Assembly (NCBI RefSeq): GCF_012910785.2
Contig: NZ_WTVH02000001.1
Location: 62,001 to 126,000 of the forward strand
Direction: 5' to 3'
DNA from: Aromatoleum buckelii
GTDB taxonomy: Bacteria > Pseudomonadota > Gammaproteobacteria > Burkholderiales > Rhodocyclaceae
Length of the DNA: 64,000 bases
Shown: positions 41,999-52,162 of the stretch, piece by piece
Layout of the letters: each line of letters begins with the position of its first letter
How positions within the stretch are numbered: the stretch's first letter is position 1
Notes under the pieces: model-generated
The model's database searches: none
What the model saw: only the letters and a program-made list of their open reading frames with translations
What the model was told of the DNA's origin: nothing
Position numbers and translations under genes: made by a program

Positions 41999-42470
41999 GC
42001 TGTTCCTCCTCGCGACGAACGTGATTCATCAGCAATTCGACAAGACGTGCACAGGCCAGCAGGGCGCCGCAGCTTATGCCAGCGGCGGCGATCGCATAGG
42101 GGCCCAGCAGCGGAAGACGCAGGTCCGAGGTCGACTGCGTACCAACGCCGCCGACCTTGACCCATACCATCCATGCCAGCGGTAGCAGGAACGCCGCACA
42201 GACCGCAGCGGCGAGAACGTCCAGCCGGCGCCGGTTAGCGGGCCCTAGGTGCTCCCAGAGGATATCGACACAGATGTGCCCGCCGCGGTAGCTGGGGATC
42301 GCCATCCCCCAGAACAGCGCGATGCCCAGCAACAGCTGGGAACCGTCGAACCAGTCGGGGATCGTCACGCCCAGCAGTTCCCGGCTGAGCACGTTGGTGG
42401 TGGTGAGTAGCGCGATCAGCAGCAGGAAGACCGCAGCCACCGTTTCAGTCGTCGCGAGCAGCGCTTTCAT
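41988..42470 (-). CDS. dctQ: TRAP transporter small permease
   Basis: 160 residues, four membrane segments (VAAVFLLLIALLTTTNVL, LLGIALFWGMAIPSYRGGHICVDI and two more). The DctQ signature with GGHICVDIL is present. Between dctP and dctM in an operon. Confidence 0.9.
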   Translation of the reverse strand: MKALLATTETVAAVFLLLIALLTTTNVLSRELLGVTIPDWFDGSQLLLGIALFWGMAIPSYRGGHICVDILWEHLGPANRRRLDVLAAAVCAAFLLPLAWMVWVKVGGVGTQSTSDLRLPLLGPYAIAAAGISCGALLACARLVELLMNHVRREEEQHGS

Positions 42471-42482
42471 GGCTGCCTCGGC

Positions 42483-43510
42483 TCAGTATGCGGCATTACG
42501 GGCGTTCAGCTCCCGCCGATATTCGTCGAGCACTTCGACCGGATCGGCGCTTCCAGCAGGCGTCGCCTTGGCCCACATGTCGTACACCGGCATCACTGCC
42601 TTCTTCCATTTGTCCAGTTGGGCCGGGGTGAGCTTGACGATGGTCTGGCCACCCCCCATCTCGGCAAGCTTGGCCGCGCCGGAATCCTCCTCGTCGCCCC
42701 ACGCGGTGCCGACCTTGGCCGCCCACTCGTTGTTGCAGTGGTCGTCGATCACCTTGCGCTGCGCGGTCGAGAGCTGGTCGTACCAGCCCTTGTTCATCAC
42801 CCACACAAAGGAAGCGTTGTAAAGCCGCATGTCGGTGTGGAATTTGGCCGCTTTGTGCACGTTGAAGGTAATCAGCGAATTCCACGGGAAGGTGATGGCG
42901 TCGGCCACCCCTTTGTCGAGCGCGTCACGCGACTCCGGCGCCGACACCTGCACGTTGCTGCCGCCGAGCAGCGTCACCATCTGCGCCACCGTGCCGTTGG
43001 CCGGACGGATCTTCATGCCGCGGATCTGATCGGGGTCGGTGATCGGGGCCTTGGAATGCAGCGTACCAATGTGCATGTGGGCGAAACAGAGCTTGACGTC
43101 GGCCATCTCCTTGGCGGCGTACTTGCGATACCAGGCGTCGAGCGCCGCGGACCCCGCACCCGGCGCACTCGCCATGAAAGGCAGTTCGCTTGCGGCGAAG
43201 ATCGGGAAACGGCCGACCTGGTAGCCGGGGCTGACCCAGCTCATGTCGGCGATGCCGTCGCGCGCGATGTCGTAGTGGTCCGCCGCCTTGCCGAGTTGCT
43301 GGGCGGGAAAGAGCATCACCTTGATGCTGCCGCCCGACGCGGCTTCCACGGATTTCGCCCAGGGCGCAAAGCCGGTTTTCACGAGCGCATGCTGCGCCGG
43401 CAACCAGTGTGCGAAACGCAGCTCCACTTGCTTGTCCGCGGCGACGCCGGTAGTGCGGCAGCCACGCCGAACGCCATGGCGATACCGTAGACGAATGTGT
43501 GCTTGTTCAT
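42483..43510 (-). pseudogene. dctP: TRAP substrate-binding protein with a frameshift in the signal peptide
   Basis: From the ATG at 43510 (GAGGAGA upstream) the frame gives MNKHTFVYGIAMAFGVAAAL, a good signal peptide start, but then leaves the frame of the mature protein. The rest, DKQVELRFAHWLPAQHALVK to RRELNARNAAY, is a complete DctP-family domain in the -1 frame. One inserted base near 43451 would restore ...AAALTGVAADKQVEL. No other plausible start gives an exported protein. Either the protein is not exported, or the sequence has an error here. Confidence 0.82.
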
Positions 43511-43574
43511 GTCTTGTCTCCTCACTTTGGTGAATAGTTATAGGTTTATATAAAACATTTTGACGCACAACAGA

Positions 43575-44255
43575 TTATATGGGAACGAAGCCCCTGGCCA
43601 TATTACCGCGGACGATCCGTACCGGCACCGCCCGCGGTTGCGGTACGGGCTTGTCCAGCGCAAGGGCAAGGTCGCGACCTTCCGAGTCCGTGAGTGCGGC
43701 GACACGGACAACGGCCAGCCGCTCGGCGTCGCCCCCGTTCTGCTCCAGCAGTTCGAGGACCAAGCGCATGCTGCGCTGGCCACGCTCGGCAGTGTCGCCG
43801 TAGCCCTTGATCAATTGGCCGCAGCGTACGAGTTCCAGCGCCAACGATGGACTACGATCTGCGTCTCGCTCTACAGCCGCCAGCCAGCGCTCCATTACCT
43901 GCTGCTCCTGGGCAGAGCGCAGGCTTCGCGGCCGTAAGGGTTTCTAGCAGCGCAGCAGGGCCAAGAGAGCGAAACTGGACAAAGCGTCTGTCCGCAATCG
44001 GAAGGCCATGCCAGTGGCAAGGCGCGAGCTCTTCAACATCGGCTCGATCCACTGCCCAAGGCCCGCTGGCAGCACCGCGCAGATTTCCTCCAGCCGCGGC
44101 TTCAGAAACTCCGTGACATGTACCGGCTCGCCCGGCCGTGCACCTACTTCAGCACGCATCTGATCGATCCGCGAACGACGAGGTTTCAGTTCAGCAACAC
44201 GAACGACATCCTCGTATGTCATCCACAGCACAAGGTGACGGGTGTCTGGCGACAA
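43575..44255 (-). pseudogene. iorB: Indolepyruvate oxidoreductase beta subunit (IorB-like), 3' remnant
   Basis: Only the C-terminal region remains. MTYEDVVRVAELKPRRSR and VHVTEFLKPRLEEICAVLP match IorB-type proteins; a TAG at 43944-43946 interrupts the frame, and after it the same frame goes on with LRPRSLRSAQEQQ, then LVRCGQLIKGYGDTAERG, the usual end. The 5' part is missing and abuts a transposase remnant. The enzyme would oxidise aryl pyruvates from aromatic amino acids; it cannot work here. Confidence 0.75.
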
Positions 44256-44278
44256 TTAGTTTTTCCGGTCGTGTTGCC

Positions 44279-45106
44279 TCACGGAAGGATGTTACTCCGG
44301 CGTAATCGTCGCCTCGGGATTGTGCTGCGGTGGAGGCTGACGCCGAGTATTCGGGTTACGAGTTCCCTGGCGCGATTTGCCCGCCATTCTTTAACACGCC
44401 GCTGCAGGGTGCGCAGTTGGGCGCCGGAATAGAGCTCGGGCATCATCTCGGTGAGCCGTTTCTGCAGATCTTGCGCGCTGCCGCCGGGTTCCGTTTCGAG
44501 CCACTGCTGTATTTTCGGCCACGTGTGCGCGAAAGGATCCGGGCGCGAGCGCCAATCATGCACCGCGCGAGCTTTCCGACCATGGGTCGGGCGTACCTCA
44601 CCGGCTTGCCACGCCGTACTCAAACTGGTCAGGAACTCCGCAATCGGTACCTCACTGTCCGTCCTGACGCCTGTCACCCCAGAGCCCGTCGCCGAGCATT
44701 CGGCCACCTGCCGCTGAGCCTCGCGCATACGGCGCAGGAGGTCGACCGGATCGAGCGCGTGAAACTCCTCCTGCAGGCGCTGCCGGGTCGCCTCCGACAC
44801 CGATGTTGAGCGCAGCACGCGCTCGAGCGGCGTCAGCGGCGTCTCGTAGTGCTTCGTTACCCGGGCCCCCTGGCGTGTCTTCGACTTCAGCTTGAATGAC
44901 GGCTGGAAGTAGTTGATGTACAGCCGGGAGACCCGATACAAGGACGCCAGCGTTTCCGTCGCTTGCAGTCCCCGCAGCTTGCCGTAGCCCACCAGCCGCC
45001 GCACGATCGAACCGTCTCCTGAATTCTTGCCGATTTCTCCACGTATGGCTTGCTGGAGGGCGGCAAGCCGCAGCGCGCGCGAAGGCGCATAAACCTGCGC
45101 ACGCAC
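44279..45106 (-). pseudogene. Integrase-type transposase, C-terminal remnant
   Basis: 275 residues beginning inside the protein: GSIVRRLVGYGKLRG and LYINYFQPSFKLKSKTR followed by GARVTKHYETPLTPLERVL are typical of the C-terminal half of large DDE integrase-like transposases (ISNCY-type). The DDE core upstream is absent; the frame is closed by a stop before 45106. The C-terminal 100 residues are ordinary for the family. Confidence 0.7.
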
Positions 45107-45315
45107 CGGTGCTCACCGTTCATTTTGCGTTCAGCGTGCGCAGCGTAACGTTCAAACCTGATTCCACCCAATTTGAGAACCTCATGAACCCGCCTGTAAA
45201 GGCAGGAATGGGGGGTCGGTTTGCGGCCGCCGGCTCGCCCGTGTCATCCCGGACCGCTTCGAGGCTGACCCAAATTGCGGGACCGCCTTCAGTGACAACA
45301 GAAAGGAGACAGGAA

Positions 45316-45792
45316 ATGAAAGCGAACTCTGCAAGAAAACTGGCTATCGCCTGTGCGCTCGCGCTGACTGGCATTGCCGGCGTAACCACGGGAGCAGTGG
45401 CTGGAAACGTTCAGGCACCGCTCGTGCAGGCCGAGGCCAAATTGCAAACCGACACGGCGCTCGAGCAAGGCATGCTGAATATCCGGGCAATCGTGGAACA
45501 GAGTCTCCCGCAGATTCGGGCAGACCAATTCGGCGATGAACGCTACAACGCCCTGGGCAAGGCGATCGAAACGCAGGTGGCATACATCGTGAAAAACTGC
45601 AAACTCGAGCCTGCGGCAGATGGCGTATTGCACGACGTTCTGGGGGAGGTGTCGAGTGGCATCGACCGGGTCACCGCGAAGACGGCTGAGAACCAGCGCA
45701 CCCACGGCGTCAGTTACATCATCGCTGCCCTGGATAGCTACGGTCGCCGTTTCGATCATGCCGGCTGGACGCCGATCAAGGTCGTGCCTTGA
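45316..45792 (+). CDS. Exported protein of unknown function
   Basis: 158 residues from the ATG at 45316 with AAGGAG eight bases upstream; a start at 45109 is rejected. Signal peptide KLAIACALALTGIAGVTTGAVAG, mature chain of helices with a single Cys in VKNCKLEPAADGVLHDVLGE. I do not recognise the family. It lies upstream of a cytochrome c peroxidase gene in the same direction, 300 bases apart. Confidence 0.75.
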   Translation: MKANSARKLAIACALALTGIAGVTTGAVAGNVQAPLVQAEAKLQTDTALEQGMLNIRAIVEQSLPQIRADQFGDERYNALGKAIETQVAYIVKNCKLEPAADGVLHDVLGEVSSGIDRVTAKTAENQRTHGVSYIIAALDSYGRRFDHAGWTPIKVVP

Positions 45793-46098
45793 GGGCTGCC
45801 GTCGGTGCTGGGCAGGGCGGGCCTCACCGTCAAGGCAACGATCATGGGGAATTGCCCTGCGCATCTATCAACCGCCGCATTTTGCAAACGATTACATCTG
45901 AGCTATCCCCCTAAGAAGTTGAAGGCTTTCCTCGGTCATGCCTTCTGCAGGGAGACGCATTCGTGGCAAACCCACCCGAGATATGCTTAATTCAAGTATG
46001 CAGAGCAAATTTTCGCCCCCGCTGAAGTCGTTGCCCGTGTGAATCGCTCGTCACTAATGCAACTGCTGGGCATTCTCTGCGTCTTCGGGAGATCAACT

Positions 46099-47175
46099 AT
46101 GAAGCAGGCCATTCAATCGCTCTTATTCGTCGGGATGATCGGTGTAACGGCATCCGCGGAGGCTCAGCAGTGGGAGCCTCTGCCCGCACAACCGCCAATT
46201 CCAGCCGACAACCCGCAAACCGAACAAAAGGTTGAACTCGGCAAGATTCTGTTTTTCGATCCGCGCCTGTCCGAGCACGGCACGCTTTCGTGCAACTCCT
46301 GCCACAACGTGATGGGGAGCGGGGATGACAATCGGCCGAACTCGATCGGCATGCACGATGCCCGCGGCGGACGCAGCGCGCCCACCGTTTGGAATGCAGC
46401 GTTCCAATCGGCGCAGTTTTGGGATGGTCGCGCGGACTCGCTGGAAGCGCAGGCCAAGGGACCCATCACCAATCCCATCGAAATGGGCATGGGCAGCGCC
46501 GAGGTGGTGATGGAACGCTTGAAAAGCATTCCCGGGTATCTTCCATTGTTCAAAGCAGCTTTTCCTGGCTCGCCGGACCCCATCAATATGGATAACCTGG
46601 CGAAGGCGATCGCGTCGTACGAGCGCACTTTGATCACTCCGGACACGCCTTATGATCGTTACGTCAAGGGCGATAAATCGGCACTTACCGAACAACAGGC
46701 CCGCGGCATGCAAACGTTCGCAGAGCTTGGCTGCACCGCCTGTCATTCCGGCGCGAACTTCAGCGGCCCGTCGTCGCAAGCCGGTCAGGGGTTTTTCATG
46801 AAATTTCCCACCTTTGCCGGCAGCAAGTATGACAATCAGTATGACTTGTTGTTGGATACGGGACGCCACGCAGTCACCAAGCAGGAGTCGGACAGACATC
46901 TGTGGCGGGTGCCTACATTGCGCAATATTGCGCTGACGGCACCCTATCTCCACAACGGCAAGGCGCAGACGCTCGATGAAGCAGTGTTGGTGATGGCGAA
47001 GACACAGCTGAACAAGGACGTGACCCCCGCGCAAGTCAAGGATGTAGTCGCCTTCCTGACAAGTCTTGGCGGGACTTTTCCCGCGCAGGCCATGCCGCGT
47101 CTTCCGCTAACGGTGGGAGTCAGCATCGTGCCCGCTGTGGACCCTCACCTCAAGACCACGCCACTCAGCCACTGA
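46099..47175 (+). CDS. Di-heme cytochrome c peroxidase
   Basis: 358 residues from the ATG at 46099; an in-frame start at 46039 would spoil the signal peptide. Signal peptide SLLFVGMIGVTASAEA. Two c-type heme sites, CNSCH (residues 65-69) and CTACH (about 211-215), and conserved VELGKILFFDPRLS, RSAPTVWNAAFQSAQFWDGRA, WRVPTLRNIALTAPYLHNG. It reduces periplasmic hydrogen peroxide using a cytochrome or cupredoxin donor. MauG relatives share the layout but the length and motifs fit the bacterial peroxidase. Confidence 0.93.
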   Translation: MKQAIQSLLFVGMIGVTASAEAQQWEPLPAQPPIPADNPQTEQKVELGKILFFDPRLSEHGTLSCNSCHNVMGSGDDNRPNSIGMHDARGGRSAPTVWNAAFQSAQFWDGRADSLEAQAKGPITNPIEMGMGSAEVVMERLKSIPGYLPLFKAAFPGSPDPINMDNLAKAIASYERTLITPDTPYDRYVKGDKSALTEQQARGMQTFAELGCTACHSGANFSGPSSQAGQGFFMKFPTFAGSKYDNQYDLLLDTGRHAVTKQESDRHLWRVPTLRNIALTAPYLHNGKAQTLDEAVLVMAKTQLNKDVTPAQVKDVVAFLTSLGGTFPAQAMPRLPLTVGVSIVPAVDPHLKTTPLSH

Positions 47176-47288
47176 TACCTGACGGGCGTGACGGACGGGT
47201 CTTGGTGCGAACCGAGGTCTGGCCGAAGCACGAACGGACTCGGGCAGTGCGGTGAGGCGCGTCAGGCACGCTTTCGCCTTTCGCTGGC

Positions 47289-47316
47289 GCGCCCCAAGGC
47301 GATCGCCCTGGGGCGC
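47289..47316. repeat. Strong hairpin downstream of the peroxidase gene
   Basis: Arms GCGCCCCAAGGCGA and TCGCCCTGGGGCGC pair over 14 bases with one mismatch. No T run follows on either strand, so a terminator role is possible but not typical. Confidence 0.4.
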
Positions 47317-47380
47317 AGTGAGGTAGGCTGGAAAAAATGGAGTCCGACGTTTCTTAGAATTACCCGAACGGAGGACACAG

Positions 47381-47725
47381 ATGGAACGGATGCCCCGCGG
47401 GGTCTCTACGCAGGAATTTCGAGAGCAGGCGGTCAAGCTGGTCGAGAGCGAAGGTCTGTCGATGAGAGAGGTCGCCCGGCGGCTGTCGATCCCGATTGGC
47501 AGCATGAAGAACTGGGTGAATGCGGCCCGGGCGGGCAAGCTCAACGAGGTTGGCCAGGCGCAGAAGCCGCTGACGGATCTGGAGATGGAACTGGCCCGCG
47601 TGAGAAAGGAACTGGCCGAGGTCAAGCTGGAGCGGGGCCTGCTAAAAAACCATCTATCCGGCGCGCCGTCTCCTTTCTGGACAGAAACAGCCCGCGCGTG
47701 CATCGTGACCTTGTGCCGACAGTGA
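47381..47725 (+). pseudogene. IS3-family OrfA, truncated
   Basis: OrfA-type helix-turn-helix (STQEFREQAVKLVESEGLSM, VARRLSIPIGSMKNWV) and leucine-rich coil (ELARVRKELAEVKLERGLLK) are present. The usual ending before the OrfB frameshift is replaced: after LLKN the frame departs, and no OrfB follows. A remnant of an IS3 element. Confidence 0.8.
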
Positions 47726-47870
47726 CCGTCAAATTTTTGGAAGCTCGCGAGTCCGTAAAAAACATGGTTCAGGGAATGCTGCGGACCAGGTTGTGGTGGC
47801 ACGAATGTGACCCCGTTTAGGAAAGTGATCGAATCCGAGTCCCCCGTCCGGCACATCGACGACCTCAACC

Positions 47871-48773
47871 ATGGAGGAAATCATGGCCAAGCGACGGCAA
47901 AACGCCGCGGGTCTGCTGATTGTGCAGCCGATGGTGGGCCCAGGTGATGTCGTCGGGTCCCGGTTCCACGTCGTGGCGGTGCCACCCGATCTGAGCGATG
48001 AACCGGTGCAGAGCTTCCAGGCCTTTACGGCAGATCTGGAGCGGATGGCGAACTGGCTGAAAACGATCGGCGTGGTGACGGTAGCGATGGAGTCCACGGG
48101 TGTCTACTGAGTACCGGCCTATGAGGTGCTCGAGAGCCATGGCATTGAAGCGGTGCTGTGCAACGCCCGCGATGCGCGCATGGTCCCCGGGCGAAAGAGC
48201 GATGTGAATGATGCCCAGTGGCTGCAGCGGCTGCATGCCTGCGGCCTGTTGCGTGCAAGCTTTCCGTCCGGGGCGCGAGATCGCCGCGCTGCGCGAGTAT
48301 CTGCGATTGCGCGAACGGCCTGTCGGGTACGCTGCTTCGTACATCCAGCACATGCAGAAAGCGCTCACCTTCATGAACCTGCAACTGCACCCTGTGGTGA
48401 GCGACATCATCGGCGCAACCGGGATGCGCATCATCCGGGCCATCCTAGGCGGCGAACGCGACCCGAAAGTACTTGCCGCGCTGCGCGATGGGCGCTGCCA
48501 TTCCAGCATCGAGACCATCGAAGCCGCACTGGTGGGCAATTACCCGCCCGAGCATCTCTTCGTGCTCAAGCAGCCCGTGGCGCTCTACGACTTCTACCAG
48601 AAGCAGATCACGCAGTGCGGCCCGCGAGATCGAGTCGGCCCTGGCACGGCTGTCAGCCGGCAAGGAGGTGCCGTCCGAGCGCCTGCTCAAGCGGCGCTGC
48701 CGGAAGCTACAAACAAACCCGCTCGACTTCAATGTCCAGCCGCTGCTGTATCAGTCGTGGGTGCCGACCTGAT
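47871..48773 (+). pseudogene. IS110-family transposase, decayed
   Basis: Starts MAKRRQNAAGLLIVQPMVG; VTVAMESTGVY is followed by TGA where Trp is expected (48107-48110), then VPAYEVLESHGIEAVLCNAR and DVNDAQWLQRLHACGLL. A frameshift leads to REIAALREYLRLRERPVGYA, and a second one to the end SERLLKRRCRKLQTNPLDF. Different from the intact IS110-type enzyme at 18628. Confidence 0.85.
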
Positions 48774-48803
48774 GCAGTTTGTGCCGCATCGATGGGGATA
48801 GAC

Positions 48804-51011
48804 TTAGAACACGTCTTCGGCATAACGCCCCCCAGCTTTGAGTTGTTGAACGTTCAGGCTGACGCTGCGCAGAATGTCGTTGAGTGTTTCAACCACTCCT
48901 TGCGCCATGGACCGGCTGCCGCAGACCCTAATGATGGCGCCCTTGGAAACGAGATCCCGCACTCGCGCGGCGTCACGGCGCAGCGCATCCTGCACATACC
49001 CTCCACCGTCGGGCGTGCGCGAGAACGCCGTGTTCAGGGTCGACAGCCGATGGTCGGCCAGCCAATCGTGAATTTCCCTGCCGAAGTAGAAGTCCCTGGC
49101 CGGATCGCGCATACCGAAATACAGATGCATCGGCTGGTGCTTGCGATTGCCGCGGATGAGACCCGCCAGCGGTGCGACACCCGTTCCCGCACCGACCAGC
49201 AAGACCGGCTTACGCGAACCGTCGAGAGCAAACCCCGGATTGGACTTGATGAAGGCCCGGATCGTGTCGCCGGGTTGCAGCGCATGCAGATACGTGGAAC
49301 ACAGGCCCTCCGGCAACCTGCGCACGCAGATCTCCAGGAATCCGTCTCGGTAGCGGGAGGCCAGCGAGTAATAGCGTGGCACGCTGGAACCCGGCGGCAG
49401 AACGCCGACCAGGTCGCCGCCCTCAAAGTGCGGCAGGCCGCGCCCCCGCAGGCGATCCAGCCAGTGCTGCGCAGGCCAGGTGAAGCGCAGGATCGTCGCC
49501 GGCTGACCGATCTCGCCAGCGAACTCCTGGCGGGAAACGAGCGTCAGCGAAGCGGTCGGCGGCACCTGCGGCACGTAGTCCAGCGTCAGGGATTCGTTCA
49601 ACGCCTGCCCCAGGACTTCGCCCCAGCGCATGAACTGCTGGACCGACTGTTGATGGATCCGCTCGAGCGGCAGCAATTGCGGCCAGCCGCGGGAGCGCAG
49701 CGCCTGATCGAGCGCTTCGGCAAAGGCGCAGAAGGCGGTGAACTGGCGGTCGCCGAAGCCGAGCACGGCGACCGGCGCCGAGCCCGCCGGTTGGCGGGCG
49801 ATCCGCTCGAGGGCTCGCGCCGCGTGGGTGGGCGCCTGCCCGTCGCCGTAGGTCGCCGCCAGCACGAGGATGTGGCGGGTCGATGCGCCCGCTTGGAAAT
49901 GCTCAAGACCACTCGTGTACACGCGGTGCCCGTTACGCACCAAGGCCCGATGCAGAGCTTGGGCAAAACCCCAGGTGGAGCCGTTTTCGCTGGCGACGAA
50001 GATCAGGACGTCGGCCTGGGGCAGCGCGCTGTTGTCCTCTATCCTCGGCATCTGTCGGCGTGCCTGCTGCCAGAGCATCAGACCCGACACCCAGAACACC
50101 GGGATGCTGGCGCCCAGGACCGCCAGCACCAGCGCCCACACCACCGTCCCCTCGCCGGTGTGCAACAGCACCGCCCATTCGTGGATGCGCTGCGTCGCCG
50201 GGGCGTCTTCCCAGGCCAGCGTCTGGCCGGTGTGCCGATCGATCCAGCCCTCGCCCCGATCCGTGGTGACCTTCCAAGTGTCTTCGGGGTCGTCGCGGTA
50301 AGGGAAGTTCAGCTTGCGCAGCTCCGCGACTGGCAGGCTCTGCAGCAGGGGCAACTCGTGTCCCGGCAACTCGGCCTGGACTTGCACGTTTGACATCACA
50401 TCCGGATCGAGCTCGCGCTCCACGGGTACTAGGCTGAAGGTGGCCGCGCTCATGTACAAGGCGGTGATCGAACTCAGCAGCAGCGCCGCGACCAGGATCC
50501 GCCCGCTGATCACATGAATGCGCTGCAGCGGAGAGCCGCGTACCCGCCCCGCCAGGTGCCGCCAGCCGCCCATGCGGCGCGTCAGCAGCACCAGCCCGGA
50601 CATCGACATCAGCAACATTGAAAGCGCGATACCGGCGGCGGCAATGCGGCCGACGTCATCGAGCAGAAAGGAGCGGTGCAGGTTCCTGATCCAGCGCAAT
50701 GCCGCCGAAGGTTGGTATTCCCCGATTACACGTCCATCGGACGGATTCACGTAGAACGCGCGCGCGCGATCGCCATCGAAGCCGTAGACAACGACATCGC
50801 CCGCGGGCAGACGGCGAATCTCCTCGGCGCCCGGGATCGTGGCCGAGACTCGCTCGACCAAGGTGGACACGGGTAGGCTGACCGGCGCCGGCACCGATTT
50901 GGCGGCATCGACGATCGGGTCGAGCGCCAGGATCATGCCCGTGACGCCCAGCACAAGCGCCACGGCGCCCGCCCCAAGACCCAACCAGCGGTGGAGTACT
51001 CTCCAGAACAT
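48804..51011 (-). CDS. PepSY-TM / flavodoxin / ferredoxin reductase fusion protein
   Basis: 735 residues. N-terminal PepSY-associated membrane part with four helices (ALVLGVTGMILAL, IALSMLLMSMSGLVLL, ILVAALLLSSITALYM, LVLAVLGASIPVFWVSGLML) and conserved RNLHRSFLL and RIHEWAVLLHTGEG His residues that could bind heme. Then a flavodoxin domain (FVASENGSTWGFAQALH, about 345-480) and an NADPH-cytochrome P450/sulfite reductase-like FAD domain (RYYSLAS, GAGTGVAPLAGLIRG, RVCGSRSMAQGV). It should pass electrons from NADPH across the membrane, e.g. to reduce ferric chelates or a periplasmic flavoprotein. Last gene of a three-gene operon. Confidence 0.9.
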   Translation of the reverse strand: MFWRVLHRWLGLGAGAVALVLGVTGMILALDPIVDAAKSVPAPVSLPVSTLVERVSATIPGAEEIRRLPAGDVVVYGFDGDRARAFYVNPSDGRVIGEYQPSAALRWIRNLHRSFLLDDVGRIAAAGIALSMLLMSMSGLVLLTRRMGGWRHLAGRVRGSPLQRIHVISGRILVAALLLSSITALYMSAATFSLVPVERELDPDVMSNVQVQAELPGHELPLLQSLPVAELRKLNFPYRDDPEDTWKVTTDRGEGWIDRHTGQTLAWEDAPATQRIHEWAVLLHTGEGTVVWALVLAVLGASIPVFWVSGLMLWQQARRQMPRIEDNSALPQADVLIFVASENGSTWGFAQALHRALVRNGHRVYTSGLEHFQAGASTRHILVLAATYGDGQAPTHAARALERIARQPAGSAPVAVLGFGDRQFTAFCAFAEALDQALRSRGWPQLLPLERIHQQSVQQFMRWGEVLGQALNESLTLDYVPQVPPTASLTLVSRQEFAGEIGQPATILRFTWPAQHWLDRLRGRGLPHFEGGDLVGVLPPGSSVPRYYSLASRYRDGFLEICVRRLPEGLCSTYLHALQPGDTIRAFIKSNPGFALDGSRKPVLLVGAGTGVAPLAGLIRGNRKHQPMHLYFGMRDPARDFYFGREIHDWLADHRLSTLNTAFSRTPDGGGYVQDALRRDAARVRDLVSKGAIIRVCGSRSMAQGVVETLNDILRSVSLNVQQLKAGGRYAEDVF

Positions 51012-51026
51012 GACCGCTCCGACCCT

Positions 51027-51503
51027 TTATTTCAGTTCGTAGATGAAGGACTGGATGTACTGGCGACCGGCATGGGATTTGCCGGCATTCTCCGTGGTCA
51101 GCGGGGCCCGGATTTCCGAGGGGCTGTCGCGCATCTTCTCCACCGCCGCATCGACACGGATTTCGTACCCGGCGTCCAGCAGTGTATCGGCCACGTCGGC
51201 GGTGACCTTGAGCGTGCTTCCGGCCGCGACGCTGGCCCCGGTGATACCGTCCAGCGCCCGGGCCTTGCCGGCTGACAGGCGGTTCCAGTCGCTCAGGTGC
51301 TTGTAGTACTTGGTCTTGCCCCCGGAGACCCACAAGGTCCTGACATGAACGCCTTTGGGGTCGGTGACGTACACCGCCAGATAGGCACCATCGCCGCCGT
51401 AGTTCTTCAGCGTCGTCGATATCGTCAGCGGGCGACTGTGAGCCAGCGCGGGGACGGTGAGCACGGTGGCGGCAAGCAGGGCGGTCATCAATGCTTTTGA
51501 CAT
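51027..51503 (-). CDS. DUF2271 exported protein
   Basis: 158 residues from the ATG at 51503 with AAGGAG seven bases upstream. Signal peptide ALMTALLAATVLTVPALAHS; DUF2271 core LTISTTLKNYGGDGAYLAVYV, VRTLWVSGGKTKYYKHLSDW and DGITGASVAAG. DUF2271 proteins commonly neighbour PepSY and FMN-transfer genes and may be periplasmic redox partners. Sixteen bases upstream of the fusion flavoprotein. Confidence 0.85.
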   Translation of the reverse strand: MSKALMTALLAATVLTVPALAHSRPLTISTTLKNYGGDGAYLAVYVTDPKGVHVRTLWVSGGKTKYYKHLSDWNRLSAGKARALDGITGASVAAGSTLKVTADVADTLLDAGYEIRVDAAVEKMRDSPSEIRAPLTTENAGKSHAGRQYIQSFIYELK

Positions 51504-51523
51504 GGTCGTTCTCCTTGGAAAAT

Positions 51524-51943
51524 TCACTCGGTCCGGCCGCCCGGGGCGGTGCCAGGGGTAATGGAGGGATTGGCGCCTGAAGTGGCGGCATCCGCGGGCG
51601 GCGGTGCAGCACCGGTCTCGTTCGAGCGCGAGCGTTCACGATGACGATCGCGGTTAGGGTCATGATCGCGGACTTTCATCTCGACCGGCTCCAGCGTCTG
51701 GGGGTTGATTTTGGCCTTGAAGCGCCGCCCTCCGGCATCGGTGCCGCGAATCTCGTAGCAGCCATCGTCGATTTTCAGGCGCTGTACCTGCCAACCCCGT
51801 TCGGCGGCCATTCGCAAGGCCGCGTCGCGCGACTGCCAGCGCTGGATCGGAACGTCGCAATCGTCGTCCGCCTCGGCGAGTACCGCCAACAGGCTCAAGG
51901 ATAGAGCCAGCACGCCGTGGGCAAGGGGGTGACGGGGTTTCAT
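51524..51943 (-). CDS. PepSY-domain periplasmic protein
   Basis: 139 residues. Signal peptide (GVLALSLSLLAVLAEA), then one PepSY-type repeat with CDVPIQRWQSRDAALRMA, WQVQRLKIDDGCYEIRGTD and RFKAKINPQTLEPVEM; two Cys could pair. The tail is Arg/Asp then Pro/Ala rich. First gene of the operon; stop near the start of the DUF2271 gene. Confidence 0.85.
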   Translation of the reverse strand: MKPRHPLAHGVLALSLSLLAVLAEADDDCDVPIQRWQSRDAALRMAAERGWQVQRLKIDDGCYEIRGTDAGGRRFKAKINPQTLEPVEMKVRDHDPNRDRHRERSRSNETGAAPPPADAATSGANPSITPGTAPGGRTE

Positions 51944-52162
51944 GGCGCATTTCTCCTTTCAATTTGGCCAGGATTGTACGGCCCCGAAGTTGAACGCAAG
52001 ATGAAGCACGTCCGTGAGTGAATCGTTCATCCTGATTTACAGCTCAGGACGCCACGGCCCCTGCCGCGCGAGGGACCTCAGGACCAGGTGGCGCCGACAT
52101 CCCCTAGCAGGCCGGCAAACGCAGCGGCAGCCGAACGGCAGGTCAGGTCGATAGCATAAGAT

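Noticed and set aside
48126-50393. A 755-residue open frame on the plus strand
   Set aside because: Begins in the decayed IS110 gene and then runs antisense to the PepSY flavoreductase; rich in Arg and Pro, without any domain.
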